From: DASXMX01 sp036794395
GTDB taxonomy: Bacteria; Planctomycetota; Phycisphaerae; Tepidisphaerales; Tepidisphaeraceae
Assembly (NCBI GenBank): GCA_036794395.1
Contig: DAIRGS010000107.1
Coordinates: 1-21,856, forward strand
DNA length: 21,856 nt
Reading direction: 5' to 3'
Part shown: positions 8,757-15,350 of the stretch, piece after piece
Layout: each line of letters begins with the position of its first letter
How positions within the stretch are numbered: position 1 is the stretch's first letter
Made by a program: the position numbers and the translations under genes
The notes under the pieces: generated by a model
What the model was told of the DNA's origin: nothing
What the model saw: the letters and a program-made list of their open reading frames with translations, nothing else
The model's database searches: none

Positions 8757-8780
8757 GTTGTATTAGTACATTAATACAAC
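8757..8780. promoter_or_regulatory. Probable GntR/YtrA operator palindrome
   Basis: GTTGTATTA (8757-8765) and TAATACAAC (8772-8780) are perfect 9-base inverted arms around GTACAT. The site is AT-rich in GC-rich DNA and ends five bases upstream of the regulator ATG (8752). GTA/TAC-containing palindromes are typical GntR binding sites. Negative autoregulation of the minus-strand ABC cassette is inferred. The site covers the usual ribosome-binding position, so the transcript may start within it. Confidence 0.75.
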
Positions 8781-8781
8781 G

Positions 8782-9101
8782 ATGGAGTTCCGTCCAGGGA
8801 ATTATTTCGTAATTGAATATCGCTCATTTCAGAAGTTCAACCGAGGATTGGGGGATTCAGATGAAGCATCTTTTTCCGCAACCATTCGATCTGCCGTTTG
8901 CCGCGCAGTTGTAGAGTTCGCAGCACGCTCATCAGAATCGCCTGGTTGTCGGCTCCCTTGCCGGTGCGATTGCCGCCGAGTCGTCACTCTCCGAGGAAAT
9001 CGGCGGCCTCGTGTGTTTCTCTGCGCTGGCCAAGGGTCTACGCTATTGCAGTCACGATTTGGCTCATGTCCAGGTCGAGATACGTAAGAACGTCATCCGG
9101 C
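8782..9101. other. Intergenic stretch with mobile-element debris
   Basis: Between the ABC-cassette operator and the zinc-ribbon membrane gene there is no intact gene. The plus-strand open frame here is arginine- and serine-rich and not protein-like, while the minus strand carries the transposase remnant described at 8837-8983. No terminator stem with a T-tract was found downstream of the membrane protein's stop at 9102. Confidence 0.6.
8837..8983 (-). pseudogene. Transposase C-terminal remnant, probably IS66-like
   Basis: The minus-strand frame ending at TGA 8837 reads LGGNRTGKGADNQAILMSV followed by LRTLQLRGKRQIEWLRKK and a short tail ending NPPILG. The pattern 'GNRT-x-KGA-x-x-Q-x-ILMSV-x-RTL-x-x-RG' is typical of C-termini of IS66-type transposases, as I remember them. 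An in-frame TGA (8984-8986) cuts it off upstream. A second frame just upstream (THEAADFLGE, near 8990-9030) may be the preceding piece after a frameshift. No full element or terminal inverted repeats are seen, so this is a relic. Confidence 0.5.
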
Positions 9102-10136
9102 TCACGACCCCTTCTTCCCCTGGTCGGCCACAGTCTTTCGCCTGGCTGCCAATTGTGCAATGCTCAGCCAGACCGCAACGGCAAAAACAACACACCACTT
9201 CACACATTCGACCTCAAAGTCCAACATATTCCATTGCGGCGCGCCGAATCTGCTGTTCCATATCAGCACCGCCGGTCTGAAATACGTTCCAAGCTCGTAG
9301 AATGCGTCACCCCCGGTCGGCGGTGAAAATAAAGCCTTGCCGGCTTGTGCAACGTGCACCAGCGCGAATATGGCCAGCGGGGCAAGAATGATTCTCGCAA
9401 CGCTTTTCGGGCCCCTGCTGCAAAGTGCTTCCCAGAGTGGCACGCACGCCAGCAGGATCGCGACCGAGGAAAACATCACGAGCACACAGTAGGTGACGTT
9501 CGTTGGATTGGGTCCGTAACGAAGGTATCTCGTGCTCAGTTCGACAAGCACGCCTGTCTCGCTCGGCTGGTACTTCACCGGCAAGTCCAGGAACAGCGCT
9601 GATATGCCTACCAATACCAAGGCGGGCAAGAAGAGCGTGACTGCCGCGCTCAGAAGCGCCACGACATAACTGCACATAATGCCCCAGCGACGAGTCCAAT
9701 CCAGTTGGCTTCCGCGCCGTCCACGCTCTCTGGAGAACAGCAAGACCGCCCCAATACAAAAGACGATGATTGGATACACACCGGAGTTGCACAAAAATGT
9801 TTGGTCCAGGGGGTTGGGGCCGAAGCCCCAAATCGTCGGGACAAACAGATGAGAGGCCAATCCGGACTTCTGCAGCACATCCATGAGCGGGAACAGAACC
9901 AGCACCCACACGCCGGCAAGAATGCGGCGGCGCCAGCGCGGGTCGCTGTCTTTCCAGGCTGGGCGACGTGGAATTGCCACCCATCGCCCTGATTCGGCAA
10001 CTGATCCGCCGCACTCTGGACAATTCGCATCCTGCGGATGTGCGCGCACATCATACCCGCACCGGTAGCACGGCACCGCAGAGGGAAAGGACCTATCGTC
10101 GTTCGTCTTCACCGTTGAATCTTGCAAATGTTCCAT
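9102..10136 (-). CDS. Zinc-ribbon multi-pass membrane protein, function unknown
   Basis: Product of 344 aa from ATG 10136; a TTG five codons upstream (10151) is an alternative, and neither has a clear ribosome-binding site. The cytoplasmic N-terminus carries a four-cysteine zinc ribbon, CYRCGYD...CPECGG (C23, C26, C39, C42), a fusion seen often in Phycisphaerae membrane proteins. About six hydrophobic segments follow: ILAGVWVLVLFPLMDVL, GVYPIIVFCIGAVLLF, YVVALLSAAVTLFLPALVL, VLVMFSSVAILLACV, IILAPLAIFALVHVA and WCVVFAVAVWLSIAQLAA. I recognise no catalytic motif. The basic C-terminus (RRKTVADQGKKGS) suggests a cytoplasmic end. It stands apart from its neighbours and may be monocistronic. Confidence 0.8.
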   Translation of the reverse strand: MEHLQDSTVKTNDDRSFPSAVPCYRCGYDVRAHPQDANCPECGGSVAESGRWVAIPRRPAWKDSDPRWRRRILAGVWVLVLFPLMDVLQKSGLASHLFVPTIWGFGPNPLDQTFLCNSGVYPIIVFCIGAVLLFSRERGRRGSQLDWTRRWGIMCSYVVALLSAAVTLFLPALVLVGISALFLDLPVKYQPSETGVLVELSTRYLRYGPNPTNVTYCVLVMFSSVAILLACVPLWEALCSRGPKSVARIILAPLAIFALVHVAQAGKALFSPPTGGDAFYELGTYFRPAVLIWNSRFGAPQWNMLDFEVECVKWCVVFAVAVWLSIAQLAARRKTVADQGKKGS

Positions 10137-10155
10137 CTGATGGGGGAACAATATT

Positions 10156-10272
10156 CTACCGCAAGCGACAAGCCGCGACCGTAATGGCTTGCGTCAATCT
10201 GGCGAAATACCCGCGAAATTCGGCCAAAAGCATGGCCGCGAGTTCTTCCGGTGTCCCGCTGGATCCATTCAT
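10156..10272 (-). CDS. Possible small ORF, 38 aa
   Basis: ATG 10272 is preceded closely by AAGAGAG and opens a 38-codon frame. It reads MNGSSGTPEELAAMLLAEF, then GYFARLTQAITVAACRLR, and stops at 10156. The middle would form an amphipathic helix. It lies between two minus-strand genes and fills otherwise unexplained DNA. It could equally be the truncated start of a lost gene or chance. Confidence 0.22.
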   Translation of the reverse strand: MNGSSGTPEELAAMLLAEFRGYFARLTQAITVAACRLR

Positions 10273-10318
10273 CTCTCTTGCGAATGATGAAGCAAAAGGC
10301 CGCGGACCTCTACGTCCG

Positions 10319-10582
10319 CTATTGCGGCTCCGAAGGAAACAATGGCAGTTGACGAGAATCAGCCTTTCCGCCCTTCCTACGTCGTCCCTGCTTTGCGGCT
10401 ATCGCGGCAGCCTTATCTGACCAAAGATCGCGGATGTCGCTCTTCAAGAAGCTATTGTCAATTGTGATCTTGTACTCTGGCGGAGCTGTGCCCGGCATCT
10501 TTCGCGCGCAACCGGTATCACTGGCCATGCACTCCAATGCGGCCTCAATCCAGGCGGCAAGCTTCTTGGGCGCGGGCTTCAT
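10319..10582 (-). CDS. Hypothetical protein, 87 aa
   Basis: Not recognised. The frame is open further upstream to 10798, but that part is Arg/Pro/Ser-rich and not protein-like. The start at ATG 10582 gives an 87-residue product beginning MKPAPKKLAAWIEAALEC. It has an amphipathic N-terminal helix, three cysteines, a segment YKITIDNSFLKSDIRDLW, a basic stretch KQGRRRKGGK and the tail QLPLFPSEPQ. A strikingly AT-rich TAATATAAT lies about 8-16 bases before the ATG and could be a -10 box of a very short-leader transcript. The basic C-terminus hints at nucleic-acid contact, but this is only compositional. It may instead be a fragment. Confidence 0.42.
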   Translation of the reverse strand: MKPAPKKLAAWIEAALECMASDTGCARKMPGTAPPEYKITIDNSFLKSDIRDLWSDKAAAIAAKQGRRRKGGKADSRQLPLFPSEPQ

Positions 10583-10803
10583 TTCCGAGATTATATTATT
10601 TGCTTTCTCATTGAAGCGCGCGCTCGCCTTAAGTGCTCCGACACACAGACTTGATCCTCTGCTCGTCGACTTCGCGGCAGGCGTCGCATGCCGTGGTCGC
10701 GGGGGTCCATCGGATCGGGAGTGTTGGCCGCGTCGTCCATGACGAAGCGCGATATAACACAAAAAAGCAAAAAGCGCGAATCTTTCGGCGCTATTCAATT
10801 ACA

Positions 10804-11730
10804 TTATTTTTTACCGACGTCGGCCGTCACGCGCAGGCCGTTATCGGTGGAGATTTTCAGATCGCGCAACGCCAGTTCACCCAGCGAGAAGGTGGTGAGC
10901 GGGATTTGTTTGCCGTCGAACTGCCGCAGCTTTGCCTGGATCATTCCCGCGGCCATGTTGCCCATCATGCCTTCGCCGGTGCAGGAAAGGTTGGAGATAG
11001 TGGCAACCAGGGCATCGTCAATCCCCACGCGGCCGCGCAGGATGACCGCGCCGCTCATCATCATTTTCTTCGCCTTTACACGGACCACCGCATCAATCGT
11101 TCGCGGGCCTTGACTGGTCAGCGTTACCTGAAGATCCTGAATCGTGACGCCCTGCAATTTAGCACCGGCGGTTGCCGCGGCGCGGAGGAGCGATTGAAGA
11201 TCCGCCGCTCCGATGCTGAAATCGACATGGCCCGACTGAGCGCCGGTCAATACAAGCAGTGGCCGCGATTGTACATCGCGGGCAAAGTCAAAAGTGGCGT
11301 CCGTCGCAGAAAGGTCGAAATTGGCAGTGCCATCCGGAAAGCGGATCGGCTTTCCAAAGACGTTGAGCCGCTCGACCGTTGGGCCGGGCTGGCGATCACC
11401 AGCCGGTTTCCGCGGCGGCGGTGGCGGGGATTCCGTCTTGATGCGCGCATCCGTCAAATCAACTTTTACGCTCGCCAGCGCGGGGAAAGCGCCGCCATCA
11501 ATCGTCACCACCCTCGCGTTTTGCGGTAACACAAGAACCTCTCCCAGTGCCTCTTTTATTGAATCCGCCAACGCCTCGCTGGATGTCGGATAGTCTTGCC
11601 CGGCCAATGGAAACATCATCTCTCCGTGGTTGATTGCTGGCAGAAGTATAGAGGTTTCGTCAAGCCGATGCCGCGCCAGTCCCTCGATTTCGGTGGTGAC
11701 TTCGATACGCTTTAAGGATGCGAACCTCAT
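10804..11730 (-). CDS. Conserved-looking hypothetical protein, 308 aa
   Basis: No family recognised with confidence. The product from ATG 11730 begins MRFASLKRIEVTTEIEGLAR; an extension to 11778 is open but would overlap the divergent gene further. Residues ~1-100 are mixed alpha/beta with SSEALADSIKEALGEVLVLP. A proline run (about 101-106, PPPPPRKP) separates this from a C-terminal half (about 120-308) rich in alternating hydrophobic beta-strands (VTIQDLQVTLTS, AVVRVKAKKMMMSG) and ending LALRDLKISTDNGLRVTADV. That half is weakly reminiscent of LmeA/DUF2993-type lipid-binding beta proteins, a tentative impression only. There is no signal peptide or membrane segment. The start overlaps the divergent esterase start by 13 bases, so promoters for both would lie inside the opposite gene. 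Confidence 0.7.
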   Translation of the reverse strand: MRFASLKRIEVTTEIEGLARHRLDETSILLPAINHGEMMFPLAGQDYPTSSEALADSIKEALGEVLVLPQNARVVTIDGGAFPALASVKVDLTDARIKTESPPPPPRKPAGDRQPGPTVERLNVFGKPIRFPDGTANFDLSATDATFDFARDVQSRPLLVLTGAQSGHVDFSIGAADLQSLLRAAATAGAKLQGVTIQDLQVTLTSQGPRTIDAVVRVKAKKMMMSGAVILRGRVGIDDALVATISNLSCTGEGMMGNMAAGMIQAKLRQFDGKQIPLTTFSLGELALRDLKISTDNGLRVTADVGKK

Positions 11731-12914
11731 ATCCGCTCGCTCTAACCGTTCTGACACTTCTGTTTTCTGGAATGACAATCGCCGTCCGGGCGGCGGATGA
11801 AGGCGTGCCGCCGAAGGTCACCCCGATGAGCAAGCTCCCTGTGACGCGCGAGTTGCCGGACCCATTCAAGATGGCAAACGGGCAGCGGATCAAGAGCAAG
11901 GAGGATTGGCCGCGACGGCGGGCGGAAATCCTGAAACAGGTGCTGGAGTTTGAATATGGGCGCATTCCTTCGGATCACACCGACGTGAAGGCAACCGAAG
12001 GTGAAGCTTCGAACCAGGCAGGGGCGGGCGGTTCGATGCACCAGTTCGTGCTGACCATGGGTCCTGGAGGAAAAGTCTCCACGCACCTGATTCTCACAAC
12101 ACCCGCCGGCAAGGGCCCGTTCCCCACGATCATCAAGGGCGATCTTTGCTGGGGCAGGGTGAAGCCGGAGATCATCTCGGCGATCATCGGTCGCGGATAC
12201 GCGCTGGCGGAGTTTGATCGCACGGAAATTGCCGCCGACAAAAACGACCGCGTCGCCGGCGTTTTTCCGCTGTATCCCGAATACGACTGGGGCGTGCTGG
12301 CGGCCTGGGCGTGGGGATACGGGCGCGTGGTCGATTATCTGGAAACGCGGCCCCAGATCGATAAGACAAAGCTCATCGCCACAGGGCATTCGCGCGGCGG
12401 GAAGGCAACGCTGCTGGCCGGGGCGTTGGATGAGCGGATTGCGCTGACTGCGCCGAATGGATCCGGCTGCGGCGGCGCGGGCTTGTTTCGGGTGCAGTGG
12501 CCGAGCTCGGAGAACTTGAACAATATCGTGAAGGCGTTTCCGTACTGGTTCAGCCCGCAGTTTGATGAATTCATCGGCCACGAAAATCAGCTTCCGTTCG
12601 ATCAACACGAAGTGCGGGCGCTGATCGCCCCGCGCGCGTTGTTCTCAACCGATTCGCTGGATGATCTTTGGGCCAATCCGCTTGGCACACAGATGAGCTT
12701 TCTGGCGAGCCGAGAGGTTTTCAGTTTCTTGGGAGTGGGAGAGAAGATCGGTTTGCATTACCGGCATGGTCCGCACGATCAGAACGCCGAGGATTTTGCG
12801 GCGCTGCTGGATTTTGCCGATGGGCAACTGCTGGGGAAAAAAACAGCGGCAAAATTTGATGCGTTGCCATTCCCCAATTACCCGGCTGCCTACAAGTGGA
12901 CCGCTCCCAGGTAG
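11718..12914 (+). CDS. Secreted CE15 glucuronoyl esterase-like protein
   Basis: Product of 398 aa. A classical signal peptide (residues 1-25, h-region LALTVLTLLFSGMTIAV, AxA-like VRA before ADE) supports ATG 11718. The alpha/beta-hydrolase body carries the nucleophile elbow GHSRGGKA (S225). The CE15-typical FPYWFSPQF (274-282) and DQHEVRALIAPRAL (295-308) are present, along with an acidic segment STDSLDDLWANP (D312-D316) and the catalytic His in HGPHDQN (H353). CE15 enzymes cleave the ester between 4-O-methyl-glucuronic acid of xylan and lignin alcohols. The usual fungal elbow is GCSRxGK; Cys is replaced by His, as in some bacterial members. It should act outside the cytoplasm on plant cell wall. 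Two codons after the ATG, the opposite strand starts another gene. Confidence 0.87.
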   Translation: MRTSYPLALTVLTLLFSGMTIAVRAADEGVPPKVTPMSKLPVTRELPDPFKMANGQRIKSKEDWPRRRAEILKQVLEFEYGRIPSDHTDVKATEGEASNQAGAGGSMHQFVLTMGPGGKVSTHLILTTPAGKGPFPTIIKGDLCWGRVKPEIISAIIGRGYALAEFDRTEIAADKNDRVAGVFPLYPEYDWGVLAAWAWGYGRVVDYLETRPQIDKTKLIATGHSRGGKATLLAGALDERIALTAPNGSGCGGAGLFRVQWPSSENLNNIVKAFPYWFSPQFDEFIGHENQLPFDQHEVRALIAPRALFSTDSLDDLWANPLGTQMSFLASREVFSFLGVGEKIGLHYRHGPHDQNAEDFAALLDFADGQLLGKKTAAKFDALPFPNYPAAYKWTAPR

Positions 12915-12959
12915 AGGCTGTGCCAGTCAGAACCGGTAAGGGAGGCGGAGCACATCGAG

Positions 12960-13589
12960 ATGTCTGAGCTCACCGTCAAAGATCGTGTCACGGAGATGGC
13001 GCGTAATAGCCTTGGTCCTGCGATGAAGGCCGCAGGTTTTCGTCGAACGGGGCGGGTGTTTTGGCGAAACAAAGAGGATGTCTGCCACATAGTGGTGCTT
13101 GCGATGAATCGGATGGGATCGAAAGATGAAAGCAGCTTCCATGTGCAACTCGGCGTGTTCTGGCACCATGTGGAGAAGATTCTTCAGAATCCATCGGTCG
13201 GGAAAGTGCCCCCGCCGGAATACCAGTGCACGTTTCGGATCGACCTCGCTTCTACGGTGCCGGGCGAGCCCAGACCCAGGTGGGATGTGACGGGTACAAC
13301 CGATTACTCGGCGCTTGCGCGGGAGGTACTCGATGACCTACAGCGATACGGCCTTCCGTGGCTCGACTATCGCAGCGACTTAAATCGATCGCTGGAATGG
13401 AAACGGTACCGTCGCCCCATCGGAGGCGATCTCTATACAACGCGGGAGATGATTCTTCCCGACGCCCAAGTCGTCTTCAAAGTGATGCTTGGCAAAAAGC
13501 GGGAGGCGAAAGCGGATCTGAAGCGATTTGCTGCCAATGGCTGGGCAAAGACCGCGCGGCTCGGACGCCGGCTGAAAATCCTCGATTAG
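12960..13589 (+). CDS. DUF4304-like protein
   Basis: Product of 209 aa. The first ~130 residues follow the DUF4304 pattern: a helix (VTEMARNSLGPAMKAAGF), then RRTGRVFWRN and an aromatic/hydrophobic strand pair ending FHVQLGVFWHHVEKIL. Residues 130-170 hold LPWLDYRSDLNRSLEW, and the C-terminus is basic (KKREAKADLKRFAANGWAKTARLGRRLK). The domain has no known biochemical role, and no catalytic motif is visible. No signal or membrane segment is seen, so it should be cytoplasmic. A GGAGG lies about 14 bases before ATG 12960, a little distant. It follows the esterase by 45 bases, but a functional link is not evident. Confidence 0.72.
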   Translation: MSELTVKDRVTEMARNSLGPAMKAAGFRRTGRVFWRNKEDVCHIVVLAMNRMGSKDESSFHVQLGVFWHHVEKILQNPSVGKVPPPEYQCTFRIDLASTVPGEPRPRWDVTGTTDYSALAREVLDDLQRYGLPWLDYRSDLNRSLEWKRYRRPIGGDLYTTREMILPDAQVVFKVMLGKKREAKADLKRFAANGWAKTARLGRRLKILD

Positions 13590-14072
13590 AGGGACTTATC
13601 GGCGTTCAGACATCCTGCGAAAGAGATTCGGCGGGAGCACACTCCTCGGCGTTCACATGCAATGCGCCTATTTGTATTTTGGGATGGCGGAAGTACGAAT
13701 TAAAGCGTATGTTGGGTGATGTGAAAAGTTGTGTCGATTCGGAGGCTTGCCGATGACTCATCATTCCTTACCGCCAACTCCAATCTTGATACCATCGCCT
13801 TTGTGGGCGAAAAGGACAAAGACAAAGAGTTCATGGACGTTCTTCGAACGATCGCACGCGAAACCGGCGGAACGTTTCGGCGCGTCAGCGAGAGCGACCT
13901 GTAGCGAAGTTTGAAGACGAATTGGCTTACCATTTCGTCACGCGGGGAGGCGGTTGATTGTAGTTGACGGCAAAGGTGCGCAAGATGTATTTTGCCAATA
14001 TTGCCGGAGTTCCATTGAGCCTCGATTGCACCCGCCATACGATTCCTTTATTGAACAACCGGAGTAGCAATT
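13590..14072 (+). other. Intergenic region containing a VWA gene remnant
   Basis: No intact gene is present. Positions 13725-13904 are the 3' end of a second VWA gene (separate entry). The remaining ~165 bases up to the VWA operon are non-coding and should hold its promoter. GGAG lies about 10-13 bases before ATG 14073 and is a reasonable ribosome-binding site. No convincing -10/-35 pair was identified. Confidence 0.65.
13725..13904 (+). pseudogene. 3' remnant of a VWA-domain gene paralogous to 14073-15254
   Basis: The frame ending at TAG 13902-13904 reads LDTIAFVGEKDKDKEFMDVL, then RTIARETGG, then RRVSESDL and stop. The intact VWA protein downstream ends INTIAFVNEKDKDTDFMALL, then QKIAKDTGG, then RMVRENDL and stop. 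The match is colinear and both end at the same residue, so this is clearly the C-terminus of a related protein. A stop at 13722-13724 and no start codon or VWA core upstream show that the remainder is deleted. It is about 60 codons long. The many substitutions suggest an old tandem paralog rather than a recent duplication. Confidence 0.85.
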
Positions 14073-15254
14073 ATGGCCAATGATGCAGTTCCATCGCCGG
14101 CCTCGCCCTCCCCTTCCGGCCCAGCCTTTCCGGGGCCGGGCAAACAGGCTCCGGCAGTTGATCCACATGCGGGAACTTTGTTATCTCCCGGAGATGGCGG
14201 AGAGGCGATCGCGGCTCCAGGCCTTCCGGTGGTCGAGCGGACCCTCCTTCAGAATCCGTTTGTGCAAACCGTGCTTCCGTTTGTCACTTCGTTGACGATT
14301 CACCTGACAATCATCCTGGTCGGGGTCGTGTTTTTCATTGGGGCCAAATATGTTCAAACGAAAGTCATTCACCAGGAAGAGTACATCATCCCCGCCGCGT
14401 CGATGATCAATGAAGGCGCGCCCGGCGGCGTGCCGTTCCAAGGCCTGGGCGCTGATCCCAATCGAAAGACCATGCAGGACAAGCTCAAGGATGGCGGAAC
14501 GCCAGAGGGCTGGGCGGACAAAAAAGGCAGCAAGCTGGAATTGCGGGCCGCGTCCGGTGGCGGCGAGGGAGACTCCGCCGACAGCACAATCGGCACCGGT
14601 CCGGGCGGCGGATTCGGCAAGGGCAAGGCGGGCAAGGGCGCGGGCATCGGAGATGCACTGGGCGGCGGCGATGGCGATGGCGGCGGCCCGCTCGCCATGT
14701 TCGGGACGCCGGGCGGTGGCGGCCTGGGGCTCAAAGGCCCGGTCTTTGGCGCCAGCGGAAATGCCAAGAAGATCGTGTTCGTGTGCGATGCCTCGGGATC
14801 GATGCTGCAAAAGTTCGATGCGCTCAAGCGCGAGCTTTCGCGCACGGTTCGCCAGCTCCGGCCCAGCCAGTCGTTCAGCCTGATCTTCTTTCAGGAACAA
14901 AGTTTCAAGGCGCTAAACCAGTCGCTGATCATCGCCCGCCCCGATACCAAACGGCAGGCGGATGAATTTCTCGACACCATCGTTCCGCGCGCTGAAACCA
15001 ATCCGCTGCCGGCCCTTGAACTGGCTTTCAAGCAGAAGCCGGAGCTGATCTACCTGCTGACCGACGGCGATTTCCCCGACAACAACGCGGTACTGCGCCT
15101 GATTCAACAACTGGATAAAGACGGCAAGGTGAAAATCAACACCATCGCGTTCGTCAATGAGAAGGATAAGGACACCGATTTCATGGCACTGCTTCAGAAG
15201 ATCGCCAAGGACACCGGCGGCATCTACCGCATGGTTCGCGAGAACGACCTGTAG
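14073..15254 (+). CDS. Membrane-anchored VWA-domain protein with Gly-rich linker
   Basis: Product of 393 aa. A Pro-rich cytoplasmic N-terminus (1-60) precedes one transmembrane helix (about 64-89). A glycine-rich, probably flexible linker (about 112-225) leads to a C-terminal von Willebrand A domain (about 231-393) on the periplasmic side. The metal-ion-dependent adhesion site looks complete: DASGS (D239, S241, S243), T309 in ETNP and D331 in LLTDGDFPD. VWA domains bind a partner protein through the metal ion. It is the first gene of a run with ExbB- and two ExbD-type proteins, so it may be a load or adaptor of that proton-driven motor. ATG 14073 has GGAG at a suitable distance. A decayed paralog lies just upstream. 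Confidence 0.88.
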   Translation: MANDAVPSPASPSPSGPAFPGPGKQAPAVDPHAGTLLSPGDGGEAIAAPGLPVVERTLLQNPFVQTVLPFVTSLTIHLTIILVGVVFFIGAKYVQTKVIHQEEYIIPAASMINEGAPGGVPFQGLGADPNRKTMQDKLKDGGTPEGWADKKGSKLELRAASGGGEGDSADSTIGTGPGGGFGKGKAGKGAGIGDALGGGDGDGGGPLAMFGTPGGGGLGLKGPVFGASGNAKKIVFVCDASGSMLQKFDALKRELSRTVRQLRPSQSFSLIFFQEQSFKALNQSLIIARPDTKRQADEFLDTIVPRAETNPLPALELAFKQKPELIYLLTDGDFPDNNAVLRLIQQLDKDGKVKINTIAFVNEKDKDTDFMALLQKIAKDTGGIYRMVRENDL

Positions 15255-15350
15255 CCATCGCGCCGACGAACGGCATAATGGCCAATGGCGTGCGGTTAGA
15301 GGCGTAACTTAAGTTGAGGTTCTTCCGCGAGGCGGAAAGGGTTGAGCGTT

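Noticed and set aside
8782..9087. Plus-strand 101-codon frame beginning at the ATG inside GATGGAG after the operator
   Set aside because: Arg/Ser/Cys-rich, no homologous pattern, and the opposite strand reads as transposase.
10583..10798. Extension of the 87-aa hypothetical to 10798
   Set aside because: The added residues are Arg/Pro/Ser-rich, lack a ribosome-binding site, and the AT-rich box just before 10582 looks promoter-like.
10633..11529. Plus-strand open frame of about 298 codons
   Set aside because: It is antisense to the hypothetical at 10804-11730, whose composition and beta-strand pattern are far more protein-like; this frame is full of Arg and His.
11742..12608. Minus-strand open frame of about 288 codons
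   Set aside because: It is a shadow of the CE15 esterase, which has a signal peptide and family motifs.
14181..14900. Minus-strand open frames opposite the VWA gene
   Set aside because: They mirror the Gly-rich linker as Ala- or Pro-rich sequence, a GC-rich coding artefact.
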